Assembly (NCBI GenBank): GCA_001683735.1
Contig: LUGG01000007.1
Coordinates: forward strand, 868,001 to 932,000
Direction: 5' to 3'
From: Grifola frondosa
Taxonomy: Eukaryota; Basidiomycota; Agaricomycetes; Polyporales; Grifolaceae
Length of the DNA stretch: 64,000 nucleotides
The position numbers and the translations under genes are program-made. Under the pieces are notes generated by a model. It was not told where the DNA came from. It worked only from the letters and a program-made list of their open reading frames with translations, and made no database searches. The number at the start of each line of letters is the position of its first letter. Positions within the stretch are counted from its first letter, which is position 1. Below are positions 24,401-35,484 of the stretch, piece after piece.

Positions 24401-26354
24401 CCACTGATTGCCAGACCTTGTGCACTATAGTTGTTGTCGCTCTCGCTCTCGCTGAGAATGCTTTGCCTGTAAGTCGCATCGGTGAGACCAAAATCCAGAT
24501 GGAGACCGTCGACAATTCCTAGAAGCGCTTCCCGTCGTTTGCATTCAGCCTCGTCTTGGCGCTCTTCCTGCTCTGGTGATAGGCAATTCTGCACAGCGGA
24601 GTACAGTTGCGCGCGACGCTCATGGGGATGATCCAAGTCTTCCTCATAGATACTGTCTTCATCGTCCGAGTAGCGAGATGGAATCACCTCGTCCTTGAGG
24701 AGGGGCTGGGCGAATGCCTCTTCGGCATCATACACGCTCTCGTCGTCCTCGTCGATATCGAACCGCTGACTTGGCCCGTTCAAATCAGCGTCAAGGTTGA
24801 ATCCGAGGCCTACAGGTTTTCGTGAAGCATTACTCAATGGCCGAGGAGAACGATTGGGAGGCAATAGATCAACAATGTCACGCGAAGGATTTCTTGTTGC
24901 AATGCCCGTCGGCCGAGGCGTCCAAGCTTCGCTTCTGAATGGTTCCTTCTCTCTGTCGCTGGCTTCGCTCTCCGATGAGCTAGGCACGATTATCGCGTTG
25001 GTGACCACCAAGCGCCCTGGTGACAGAGTCCGCGCGAACTGCCGCTCCAGCTCCGAGCCACTATCGTTCACCACGTTACGCTGAGGTAACTTCGTTCGTG
25101 GGATGGAGGAGGGCTGAGATGCTACCTGGGAAGCGCGGAGTGGCTGCGGGGAGCGAAATGTCGATATTCTGTGACTTAATTGAGGCGTGCTCGGGTTTGA
25201 TTTCGACTTCGACTTCGGAATCGGAACCAAGCTTTTGTGTAGCTTCGTAACAGGAGAAACATCCTCACCCGTTCGCGAGCGAATACGGCTTGAACCAAAT
25301 CGCTACAAAGGGACACGACGTCAATTAAAGTAGACTGTAGAGCCGTATCATGACATACAGAGACGTCCGACTGTGTTGCAGGCCCCTTCTGTTTAGCGAT
25401 CATACTCTTCATGCTCCTCAACGACTTAGCAGGAGTGGTCCGGGTAGATGGTATTTCAGAAGTACTAGGCGTAGTAGTGGAATTGCCTCGAATGGAAGAT
25501 TTTAGGGTTATTTTCGGGGTGCTGGGTGTTTTCATTGGACTTGATTTAGGCGCAGATCTTGGAGTACAATACGGCGTAGACGTAGAAGCCCAAGTCTGAG
25601 GTGTTGAGATATTTTTTGGGGTGTTTGACTGAGAAAGGGGAGACGATAGTGACTGTGTCGCCGTAGGCTGCTGCGCAGATGAAGCATAACCAGAAGTCCC
25701 TCGTCTAGAAGCCAGGGCTGTCGACAAGGACGCCAGAGAGTTGGCAGAAGGGTGCTCATGAAGCCGTTGTTTTGAAGATCTCAGAGACGAAGAGGGCGAC
25801 ATTCTACCTCTAAGTGCATCCTTATTGTCCTCGTCATGGGTAGCGATCTTAGGAGGGTGAGTCATCCTATCAACAGTGTCGCGTAATGATGGTAGCAGCT
25901 GCATCTCCAATAGGGGTATGTCGCCCAGATGACTTTTTCGCCTGTCTCGCTGACCCTTCTCTTTATCATTTTTCCCGCTCCTTGAATCCGATCGCGAGAT
26001 AGAGGAGGACCTGCTAGGACTCCGAGTAATAAAACGGCTCACCGCATTGAAATGTGACGAAGGGGCGTGAGCGGACTCGATAGACGAGGACTCCACAATG
26101 AAAGTCTGGGTCGGATATGACAGAGGAACACCTGAGGATGTGGGCGCATATGATGCAGTGGCGTGATGTTCGGAAGAACAAGATGATTCGGTTTCGTGAG
26201 TCTCTGGAGTAAGAGGATAATTCAGTCCTGCAGCTGCGGCATAATGAGAAGGTGGCAGGAAAGCTGGAGTCCTAGATGGAGAAGTGAACATAGAGAGGGC
26301 ATTTGGAGCAGGGGAGCGCGACTTGTTTCGAATATGAGAGCGAGACAGAGGCAT
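21432..26354 (-). CDS. Rho guanine-nucleotide exchange factor (DH-PH), about 1,500 aa
   Basis: Activator of a Rho/Cdc42-type GTPase in polarity or wall-integrity signalling. Start at 26354 (MPLSRSHIRNKS). The first half is a long Ser/Arg/Pro-rich disordered region. One intron joins QSDVS to RFGSSRIRSRTGED (about 25300-25360). The DH domain runs from about 23340 to 22640: RQELIYELFISEQEFVRHL, ILPL, DIVNLHGSIARSL, YQPYIVRLDEV, LLEEPVVRLSKYTDIF, intron, LLDFTRQDHADHL. A split PH-like domain follows: RRLLYHGPLHVTL, then after a Ser-rich insert VLVFTDLVVLAS and LSLSFPVAAEEDVRQRWLDAL. The C-terminus is unremarkable. The 799-codon exon is entirely open, in contrast to the indel-affected neighbours. 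The exact paralog (Rom, Bud3, Cdc24 type) is not decided. Confidence 0.9.
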
Positions 26355-27254
26355 TGTTTGAAATAACCAGGAAAGATAATCACGAAGCCCACTCTAGAAA
26401 TTCATGCAAAAAACAGTCAAACTCTTCAAGCTTCAAGCGCAGGCAGGATCAATGCGCGCAACGATGTTGAAGTTGAAAATCGACCTGGAACATATGTGAC
26501 ATTTGTCACGCTGCGATCGAGGAGAATTGCCTAATCGAGAAACTTTGCAAGGACTAACGGTGCACTAAACGACTGGAACTTGGAAACGACTCGTTTCTGA
26601 CTCACCTGCCAAGGAAAGGCTCAAAGTTTATCTTATATGGTGAGTACAAGGCATTGTGTAGAAACCAAAGTACTCACTGTGATAATGGGGCACACCTATC
26701 AAAATCGGAGTATTACTATCAAGTCAGAGGTAAAGGCCCTCTGAAGTCCAGGATGTCCTGTTTGAATGTATCCAACATCTCAAGTGGTATGTCGATAGTG
26801 TTTCGTTTTTGCGATCAGGACAGAGTTTCGTGTGCTGCACAGTGCAGAAGTCGCTCAGCACTGCCGTAAGTATGTGGCAGAAAATTTCGGTCGGGGCAAA
26901 CATTGGCAAATACATCCATAGTGGCGCAAGCTCACCTGCTTACTACTTTCATTCCCTCCTGGTGAGCTTGGGCAGTACCGTGCAAGTCTATGAGAGTGTT
27001 CCATTGGAAATCATGTTGGTACACAATTAAAACTGCCTAAAACTGAATTTTTTGTAACTATAGCTCGTTCCAAACTAACACTGCCTTCGAATATATTCGC
27101 TTTTGAGTACACTGGTGCTTCATTGACATACAGTAGTTCCTCTAGCAATCTGCAATAATGCAGTTTCGGTACGCAGACAGACATTTGTCTCGTAATTTAG
27201 GCTGAACTCGAACGTCAGAAAATCAAACTTAGAAGCCTTACGGTGAAACTCACC
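26355..27254. other. Intergenic region between RhoGEF start and hydrolase 2
   Basis: About 900 bases without a supported gene. A short inverted repeat (GTGAGTAC ... GTACTCAC) lies around 26640-26680. The remaining small frames lack family features. Confidence 0.4.
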
Positions 27255-28401
27255 TCAAGTCTCGCGTATCTTCTCTTTGATCCATTCCGTGACCTCCACG
27301 GCCCACTCTTCTCCAGCGCCGGACCAAAGAGCCCAATGAGGGCTGATGTGATTATGTCCCACCATGAGCGACAATTTGACGTCTCTGCCGAGCCTTCTTT
27401 TTAACTCGGCCACAAATTCGTCAATCCCAGCTCTGAGAGCTCCTGGATCATTCTCGCTCGCCATAAGCAAGAGATCCGGTAAACCTTGAATAGCCTCATC
27501 GGACGCCTGCCGAAGTAAAGTGATGGGCATCCTATCGAGGATGTCTTTTTCCGAGCCATAGTACTGAGAGAGCACTTGGGATCAACGGCACTTTCTTTCT
27601 GGGGTGTGAACCTGTAGGCACCACCCTGGGGATGACTCCGCGGATACGCGCAAGGAGGTCGTGAGGGAGTAGTCCCGGGTAGAGCAACATGGTCATGACG
27701 TGATTTGCGCCAGCGGAATGCCCCATCACGAAGAGGTTCTCGGTATCCGCCTCCAAATTCGTCCCTTGCATGACCTCCTCCGTGTTTCGCACAACCCAAC
27801 TAATAGCGTCCCTCACATCTTCGGCAGGCTCGGGAAACTTGGCTTCCGGTACTAGACGATAATCGGGAATAACTACAATGAACCTATACTCTCATAATAA
27901 GCACACTAAAGATAGGTACGAAATATTGAGGGCACGCACCCACGATTGGCGAAAAACGTTGCAAGGTTATTGTAGACGATATCTTCCGGGGGTGGGAGCG
28001 AACGTGTGCCCCCAGTGAAACCGCCTCCGTACGCAAAGAATAAAACAGGCGCCCTCTTGCTCCCTGTGATACGTTCCGCGGGCGGATAGTACACGTCCAA
28101 CTGAATTTCGTGAGCAACGCTCTCGGAAGTGGTCAAAACCATACCTGGTGCCTATCTGTATGACCGTACTTGAACGTGTTCCGTCGGAAACTCTCAATCT
28201 CGAGGCGATGTTCCTCAAGGAGAGGGAGGAAGGCAGCCTTCGCTGTAGTTCAAACAGTGACGTGAGTTTCGTTATCATAAGTAGCCACTCAAAGCATGCG
28301 GAAGGACTCGAACTATGAGGACCACAAGACATGATAACACGCTCACTTGGCTGCAAGATTAATGGAATGATGACTTCCTTGTTTGCAGCAATACTATCCA
28401 T
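27255..28401 (-). CDS. Alpha/beta-hydrolase copy 2, with two apparent frameshifts
   Basis: Paralog of the hydrolase at 20032-21166 with the same exon layout: MDSIAANKEVIIPLIL, FLPLLEEHRLEIESF, LDVYYPPAERITG, YGGGFTGGTRS, VVIPDYRLVPEAKFPEPAEDV, GHSAGANHVMTMLLYPG, MPITLLRQ, LLLMASENDPGAL, GHNHISPHWALW. The putative triad Ser (GHSAG), Asp (ENDP) and His are all kept. The printed sequence loses frame twice, at 27621-27630 (VIPR should continue GGAYRFTPQKES) and at 27581-27590 (VDPK should continue VLSQYYGSE), each fixed by one added base in a short run. Either assembly error or an early pseudogene. Confidence 0.82.
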
Positions 28402-28464
28402 AATGAGAATTGGGGATCAGAGACGCCGTGATAGTAAACATAAGAGCGGACGTCGCGGGATCTC

Positions 28465-28470
28465 TTTATA
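28465..28470 (-). promoter_or_regulatory. TATA box of hydrolase 2
   Basis: TATAAA on the minus strand about 65 bases upstream of the ATG at 28401. Motif and spacing only. Confidence 0.45.
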
Positions 28471-29126
28471 CCCTGACTGAGACATGTCCTTAGTCATATA
28501 ATAGGTTAGTTGTTCTCAGAGCTTGATAGGTCATGGGATTGTATAACCATACTTCCCTATCAGGTAATTCGATAGACACGACCGTGTCACTCTCCTAGAA
28601 GGAACAAAATTTAGCCAGCGATCAGCTGCCCGTCCCGATAGTAAGACCGCCAGTTAGATATAATGCAATGTTAGAGCTCAATTGCGACGAACACGATTAA
28701 GATAAATTTAGCATAATCCTACTGTGGATGTGGCACAGGCGCGTTCGATGCCAGTGCAAGCTTCCTCAAAACCTCATCTCCTAAAAGTACCTCGAAGACA
28801 AATGTACAATTCTCATCGATCGTTGGCTGCATTCAGATTTAAAAAAGCTTCTCTGAGCGCGAACCCAGGACTGCAGGAAATGTCGCACCTCTTTGCATTG
28901 AAACATGATCGGGCCTTGGGAATAAGAAACTGTGATGGACTGCGGAATATCGTCATGTTCATCGACGCTTGGAAACATCAAACAAACAGAGAAGACAAAG
29001 GATCGATAACAATCTAACGTATAATACATCCTTGCAGCATGCATTCAAAAATCAGACATAATGCAAGGAGGTAGTAGGTCAAACTCACCGAAAACGTGGA
29101 TATACAGCATGTGAACAAACGATGAA
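28471..29126. other. Intergenic region between hydrolase 2 and DAP1
   Basis: About 650 bases. Overlapping frames on both strands near 28720-29040 have no domain, no codon bias I can see and no splice structure. Nothing is supported. Confidence 0.4.
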
Positions 29127-29842
29127 TCAAGCAGCGTCATTCTCGACAAGCGTGCCACAAATAATGTATTTGTTGGAGAAATGTTCCATCCAGCCTGGCC
29201 AAAGATGTCAGCGACTACAGTAGCTCACGAAGCATCGAAACCCTTTCGCACCTTTCATGTTCTCACTATCCAATCCTAAAAGTGAGAATGAAGTCTGAAG
29301 CAAGGGATGATCAAGTACATACATTTCTTCCGGTGTGAGATCTTCCAACTTATCCATAGGTTGATCAATCGGGGTGAGCATCTCTAAACACGAAGTGAGC
29401 TTGCACGCATGGGCGGTCGAGCGAATCCAGCCACGCACCTGTATCAAACGATTGCTTTGCCATCCCACGAGATGCGTCACGTCCAGCAAAGTTGGCGTAC
29501 ATCCCGTCTGTAGCAAAGTCAACTACACATTCCCATCTCGGACAAGTCGTACGCACTGGGACCATAGAAGTTCCTGCCCGCGGTCACGTCATACACGACA
29601 CCCTTTATCGCGAGCAAGATTCTCTTTCCCTCCTGTCCATTGAATGGCTCAAGGGTCTTCGGCGTGTACGTCCGGTACAGGAGGGTCGGAGGATGCGACT
29701 TAGGCATCCACGAATAGCCATACTTAAACTCGTTCGGGACGGTCTGCGGGATGGAGTTGGAAGGGAAAATGATGCGCTGCACAGAGTACAGGATGTACAG
29801 CAGCAGAGCGGTGTTCACGGGTGTGCCGAGGTCGAACGCCAT
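29127..29842 (-). CDS. DAP1: Dap1/PGRMC-type cytochrome b5-like heme-binding protein
   Basis: Membrane-anchored heme protein that supports cytochrome P450 enzymes, notably Erg11/CYP51 in sterol synthesis (known for yeast and human relatives). Starts MAFDLGTPVNTALLLYILYS, an N-terminal membrane segment. The b5-like domain follows: RTYTPKTLEPFNGQ, RILLAIKGVVYDVTAGRNFYGP, intron, NGMYANFAGRDASRGMAKQSFD, intron, MLTPIDQPMDKLEDLTPEE, intron, IENMKGWMEHFSNKYIICGT. The heme-coordinating Tyr region (YGP...Y) is present. All five exons join in phase and end LVENDAA at 29127. One micro-exon (ENMKG) lies near 29250. Confidence 0.95.
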
Positions 29843-30753
29843 GGTGGCAAGCAAGAGTACGTTGGCGGAGACGCCCGACGAGCAGGACCAACATCGCAGT
29901 CGAATCAAAGTCACACGCGAAGGTGGCGCGTCTCTTTCAACATCATCCACGACTGCGAGTATTTCAAACTGGTTTATGGCTCAACTCATCTGATTGTGTT
30001 TTCGTAATGCCGTGGTCCGGTTCGGATACTTAAGTCTGCGAGATTGAAGTAGAGTAGCTACTTTTGCGCTGTTACGTTCTGGTACGTCCATCATGCCATC
30101 GCCGTCTTGATCCAACTTCTTCATACCAATTGGTGGGCTTTCGCAGATTTTGGCGCAAATAATATTTATGCTTACTACTAGGTCTTGCGTGTGCTTGATT
30201 CAATTTATGCATTGAGTTTGTGAGTGCCCTTCGTGATTTCTCCGGCACACCACCTCGATTTCCGAGAGGCAGTGCAAGCCAGAGACTACGTGATAATATT
30301 CCCTACCTTCCGATTAACGCGACTGTATGGCCCAAGATGGTGTCCATGATACCAGCAAGATATTCTGCTCTTGCCCCGTCACCTCTGAGTTTGCAACTCC
30401 AGCTCACAATTGAATAATGAGTGCAATACGCTCACTGTTCATGATTTTTCGAGTTTAGATAACCCGGAAGAGCGATGTTTTAAGTTCTCTGCAGAGAACT
30501 TCATCCAGCCGTTTACTGCGCTCCCTGCATGATTTATCTTCCCCGTAACGGTTGAATATCGGCCAAACCAGACACGGCCCGTCGCCGGTCGTCGCCGCTC
30601 CCTGATTGATCACGATGCCATCCACCTGTCCTCGCCAATTCCAGAAAATCTCTATTCCTTCTGGTCACCGCGGTCCGTGTCATGAGGACGCATACACCCA
30701 AGGTACATAATGTCGTCGCTGCCTGCGATGAGGACGATTACTGCCTCAAAGCA
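29843..30753. other. Divergent intergenic region between DAP1 and the BNR protein
   Basis: About 900 bases of promoter DNA. An in-frame upstream ATG for the BNR gene exists at 30682, but the signal peptide argues for 30754. No other gene seen. Confidence 0.4.
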
Positions 30754-32649
30754 ATGGTCATGAATGGCCTGCTACTGCTCTCTATAGTACTCTCGTTTTA
30801 CAGCATAGCTCTTGCGATCGAGTTGCGCGTCATTGGCGCCACTATTCTGGGCCCGGACCCACAAACCGTTAACAGGCTCAATGGAGAGTCATTTCAACAG
30901 GATGCCCTCGTAAGCTTCAACGGTACGCATCATCGGTCGAGTTGCGCAAGGACGTGCTTACTCTTGACAGGATATCAGTACGCGGTGTTCTACATTGCGG
31001 ATGCGTCCAATGCCTCCGTAAGACACCCATCCATGTCTCGGAGATCTTTGACGGGAGCGCACGCCGCATGGGGAAACGTTCACATTCTCTGACTACAACC
31101 AAACGGATGATGATGGGCACGACATGTATGACACGATGATCTCCCATGTGTTCGCCGCTGAACCCAACCCAGCATTTCGCTAGGTTTTTCCAGAGGCGAC
31201 GGAACACTCCATATCGGATTTGACCAACACGACAACAACTTGAACTACAGAGTCTCTCAAGAAGGCGTAGCAACGAATCCAGCGAAGGTCACTTGGTCGC
31301 CCGACTTATTTGGTCCCGTTCTCGTATGTGCGCCCGTTCGTAGCCTTGGATAGTTTGACATACGTGTCCTGCTTAGGATTACCTTCCTGGACTTGAGTCT
31401 CTCGATAAGTCCGTATACTTCATCAACGTGACATATCCTCGATTCCTGTCTATCCCGTCGTCTGTTCACTCAACTTCGGGCTCTGACTTACTTTTCGAGT
31501 TCCGTGTGGGCCGCTCGGGACTTGGAGATGACTGGCTTTATACATATACTCCAAGAAATGGATGGACTCAGATTGGTCGATATCTTGAGGTGAGACTGTC
31601 AAGTAATATCTATGATAAACGGGCTATTTATCAGCTTGTAGGGCGTAAACAGTGGGTGATTATTTTTGTACTCCGTATCGTTTCCAGCTCATGTTCTTAG
31701 ATAACGCTTATATCAACGGCTTGGATTTCGATGTCAACGGAAATTTGCACACAACATGGTGCGTTGGTAGATTCCTCATCTCGCATGGTGTCTGACAGGA
31801 CGCAGGACCTACCGTGACTACGTTAATGATACGGGCCAGGACGTTGCCGTAGAAGCCGGTCCCAACGGCCCTGAGAACGTGTGTCGAACATCATGATGAT
31901 GTACTATCTCACCTGACATGGTTCAGAATCACGACATGGATTTCGCATTCAGTCCAGACCTCGGCACGACATGGCTCAACAACTGGAACCAGAAAATAGC
32001 GAATTGCGCTGACGAACAGCCCATCGTGCCGGTTTCCGCGGGGTCACAATTTTTGGGATACCTAAGTACGGGTGAGTGTGTCTGCCCATCACGGCACACT
32101 ATGCTCCCATATGTTGTGTCTGCAGGGGAATTTTGAACCAAGAAGCACAGACAGTGGACTCCGAGGGCCGGGTGCATGTACTAAATCGCGAGAATACAAC
32201 AGGCGTGGAGCAATGGTGTGTACACTCCCAGTCCGGAGACGAATACTCATGTATTTCCACTGCAGGTATCATTACTGGCGCAGCACAACTACACATTGGA
32301 CGCGTACTGCGTTTCCCCTCCCGCAGTGCTTCACAGCGCAAACAATATCACCGGGACGCCGACCGTCATCGGTAAGCGCGGCAAACTTGTCGCGCCGCCC
32401 CGTTCGTCAGCACACTCGTTGCTCGCGGTGCTTCCGTCGAATGCGCCAAATTCTTCCGCACTCAGCATTCTGCGCAGCACCGCCGCGGGACATTTCCGCG
32501 ACTGGTCCGTGCTGTGGGAGACGCCAAGCGGGTGTGGCTGGGAGCCGCTGTTCGACCGGTATAGGCTGGACCAAGACGGCATACTCAGCTTGTTCTTGGT
32601 CAATGGGACGAACGTGCAAGTGGTGGACTTCGAATTGGTTGATGTCTGA
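30754..32649 (+). CDS. Secreted BNR-repeat family protein (BNR_4 type), two apparent frameshifts
   Basis: Probable extracellular beta-propeller protein. Members of this family (Pfam BNR_4 as I remember it) include polysaccharide lyase relatives, but activity is not established here. Start MVMNGLLLLSIVLSFYSIALA is a signal peptide. Conserved blocks in order: YQYAVFYIADAS, then DYNQTDDDGHD, GDGTLHIGFDQHDN, YFINVTYPRF, LLFEFRVGRSGLGDDWLYTY, YINGLDFDVNGNLHTTW, YRDYVND, NHDMDFAFSPDLGTTW, DSEGRVHVLNRE, YHYWRSTTTHWTRTAFPL, PTVIGKRGKLV, ending VDFELVDV. Frame is lost at 31070-31073 (extra G in a GGGG run before DYNQ) and at 32320-32322 (one C missing before PAVLHSANNITG). Introns are 50-60 bases. Confidence 0.8.
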
Positions 32650-33410
32650 TTCTGTGTCTCGATTGGGTGCCGCTGTGATTGCAATCATATGACTATAGTA
32701 GGCTCTCAGAAAGTGGTCTGATGTGAGACTGACGCACTGCGTTTGAGCTTTCTCAGTGATAATGGTTCTATTCATTGAACTCAAGACCTCTTGCGATATA
32801 ATCCTTCCTTCGGTTCAAGCTCCTGCTCAGGTGACGTACTCCACACCACCCTTAATATCGGGCGGCATGATTGCGCGATCATATTCAGATAATTTGTGGC
32901 TTGCACCTCTGCTGACCTTTCTTACGTGTGTCTTTGACATTTCTCGCATGAGTATATGAATAGAAGCTGCTGCTTTTGTGCGTCCTTAAACCCTCAAGGC
33001 CTCATGACTCGGTGCTTGACACTCACCGTGTTGCACCGTTAATTGTTGCGGTGGCTGAACTTCTGTTGTGTTATCCTGCTTTGTATGGGCGTCTTGTTTG
33101 CAGGTTTTCATCCCCTTCGTTCTCTTGCAAGCAATGTCATCGGTTATTTTCTCGTATAATTCACGCAGGTTAGTCGATTCGGTTCCACTCCACGGTGTTA
33201 CTATGAGGGATTGTTGCTGAGATCAAGATTAATGTTTGGCGCAGGCTTCACGCAGGAAGATAGCTCCGCTTCCATTCTGCTTGCAGGCGCTCCGTACAAG
33301 GATGTCAATAAGCAAACTTCCAATACTTCTGCACATACAACGGAAACCCATTTACGTGCTTGTAACCGTCATGGTGTGTCGGTGATATGGTCTTCCGGAG
33401 GCTCGTTATC
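32650..33410. other. Intergenic region upstream of the M35 protease
   Basis: About 760 bases. Small plus-strand frames have no features of coding sequence. I see only the promoter of the protease at its right end. Confidence 0.4.
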
Positions 33411-33417
33411 TATATAA
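33411..33417 (+). promoter_or_regulatory. TATA box of the M35 protease gene
   Basis: TATATAA located 61 bases before the ATG at 33478, in an otherwise mixed-composition region. Confidence 0.55.
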
Positions 33418-33477
33418 TGCAGCTGTGTTGTAACACATCCTTCAGTTCCACCCACTCGAACTTTACCCTCTTGAAGC

Positions 33478-34818
33478 ATGTTCGCGCATTCCACTCTTCT
33501 CTCCCTCGTTGCCTCTGCCGTTGCAGTCGCCGCAGCCCCAAGTCTCCTGCTCCAGGTCTCTGGACCGACCACCGTGCAAGACGTTCACAACTTCACGGTT
33601 GTCACTACGGTTACCAACACCGGTGACGAGACTCTGAAGCTGCTGAATGATCCTCAGAGTCTCTTGACCAAATCACCTACCAACATATTTGACATCACTA
33701 ACAGCTATGGCGGAAGCCCCGAGTTTATCGGCATCAAGGTAAGACCATACGTTCCTGCAGAATTGATATGAGTCTGATGATGTGCCAATAAACAGGCTGC
33801 ATACTCACCATCCCTGGTGATTGAACGCGGCAGTCCCGAGTCATTCACCGTTCTCGCTCCGGGGGCATCCGTCCAGATCGAGCATGACCGTGTGTACCTC
33901 GTCTTATCATCTCCTTGCATGCGCTGACCTAGCAATCTCAGTGTCTAAGGCGTACAACTTCACGCTATCTGGCTCAGGCCAGTATAGCGTGACAGTGAAG
34001 GAATACAGCCTCCAGTATGTCGATCCCAACGCAGAGGAACCTGTGCAGCTTCAACTTGAGGCCGAAAAAACTGTTCACACCACATCGCTTTCTGGTGTCC
34101 TCGTCCGCCCGCCCCAGATCAATGTTGGGCTTTCGCCCAACGCCTTTTCGGGATGTAGCGCTGTTCAGCAATCCGCTATCAACAACGTTTCACCCACTGC
34201 GCAGAGATATATCGCTAATGCACTCGAGTATGATTCTTATATTACATTGTACACACTCTCAACTCACATTGACCGCTCTAGTGACCTCCAGAGGGACACC
34301 GGTGGCACCAGCGCGCAGTACAGATTGTGGTTCGGTGCACCCGACGTCGGTCGCCGCAACACCGTCCTTTCCCATTTCACGAACATGAACACGAACAACT
34401 TCGCGACGTACACTTGGATCTGTGATGTATCCGCTATATGCGACGTCAATACCATTGCATTCGTGTATCCTGACCAGTGAGTCATCCCACTTTCTCGTGC
34501 AAATAACTGTGTAGTGAGTGGTCGAATAATCAACGCAGGTTCGGGATGGTGCACTTGTGCAACTTGTTTTTCCTCTTGCCCATCGCTGGACGCGACTCTC
34601 AGCCGGCGACAATTGTACACGAGGTATATGATTTCTCAGAATCACGTGTGATACGAGACACTGATATACGGTTGCAGGCGAGCCACTTCACGCGGAACGG
34701 TGGCACGTTGGATGTGGCATACGGCGTGATACCGTGTCAGCAGCTAGCCACCAACAGTCCCGCCCAAGCTATCGTGAACGCGGCGAACCACCAGTACTAC
34801 GCTGCGGATAGTGCCTGA
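33478..34818 (+). CDS. Secreted M35 (deuterolysin / peptidyl-Lys) metalloendopeptidase
   Basis: Zinc endopeptidase of the aspzincin family. In mushroom-type members it cleaves before lysine. MFAHSTLLSLVASAVAVAAA is the signal peptide. A pro-region follows with beta-sandwich character (LLLQVSGPTTVQDVHNFTVV to about residue 160). The mature domain starts near NAFSGCSAVQQSAINN. Zinc site: HEASHF (HExxH, split by an intron after HE at about 34623), with the third-ligand motif GTLDVAYG (GTxDxxYG), which gives the aspzincin Asp. Conserved Cys-rich WICDVSAICD and CNLFFLLP are present. The tail NAANHQYYAADSA matches the family end. All seven exons join without frameshift. Confidence 0.94.
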
Positions 34819-35484
34819 TCCCTGATCGCTCCTTCAATAATGCCGTAGGGTGCAGGCTATTGCGCTCAAGTCATTTACCTGGTAGGACCTCCTGCCTACC
34901 ATGGTAAGGTTATGCTGTTGCCCTGTTCCCCTAGTGCACATTTGTTATCAGAATACATAAATTGGTTTTGCTACCTACCGTCCATGACCAACCGTTAGAG
35001 GGATATCTACTACCATAAGAAAAACACCTTTCCAGATGCGCCGGGCATAAGACTGGTAAAAATGGTTCTGAATATCGCTGAAACTAATCGGGGGCGGATG
35101 GGTATGCAAAGGAAAGAGTGATTACAAGTGCTAAAGAAGCAAACTGCGGCATTGCACTCGGAAGTATCATATACTGGATACGGAGGACACTGGCACAGTC
35201 AAAGCGGATAACGCCTAACACATCTTTTCTGTATAGAGTTGCCTTGATCCGGATGCACGATGATATGACTCAGACTCGCAGGTGATCTCTACTAAGTGAC
35301 CAAAAAGAACTTGCAACAACGGGTGTCAACATTCGTGAATACTAGTGACATGCGTGGTAGCCGTACACTTGCGTACATCCTGGTAAATGTAAGTATAAAT
35401 GAAGCATGAGGTATCGTGGGTGTCTCTATGTTGTAATGATACAGAATCTATGGTCTTCCAATATATCTTCATGAAATCTGAGTG
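34819..35484. other. Intergenic region between convergent M35 and SulP genes
   Basis: About 665 bases between two 3' ends. No open frame of note, no repeat or RNA gene seen. Confidence 0.45.

Noticed and set aside
26638..26680. Inverted repeat GTGAGTAC...GTACTCAC as a possible regulatory hairpin
   Set aside because: Only 8 bp arms, which is within chance expectation for this length.
28724..29044. Overlapping small ORFs on both strands
   Set aside because: No family resemblance, no introns, and neither strand is favoured.
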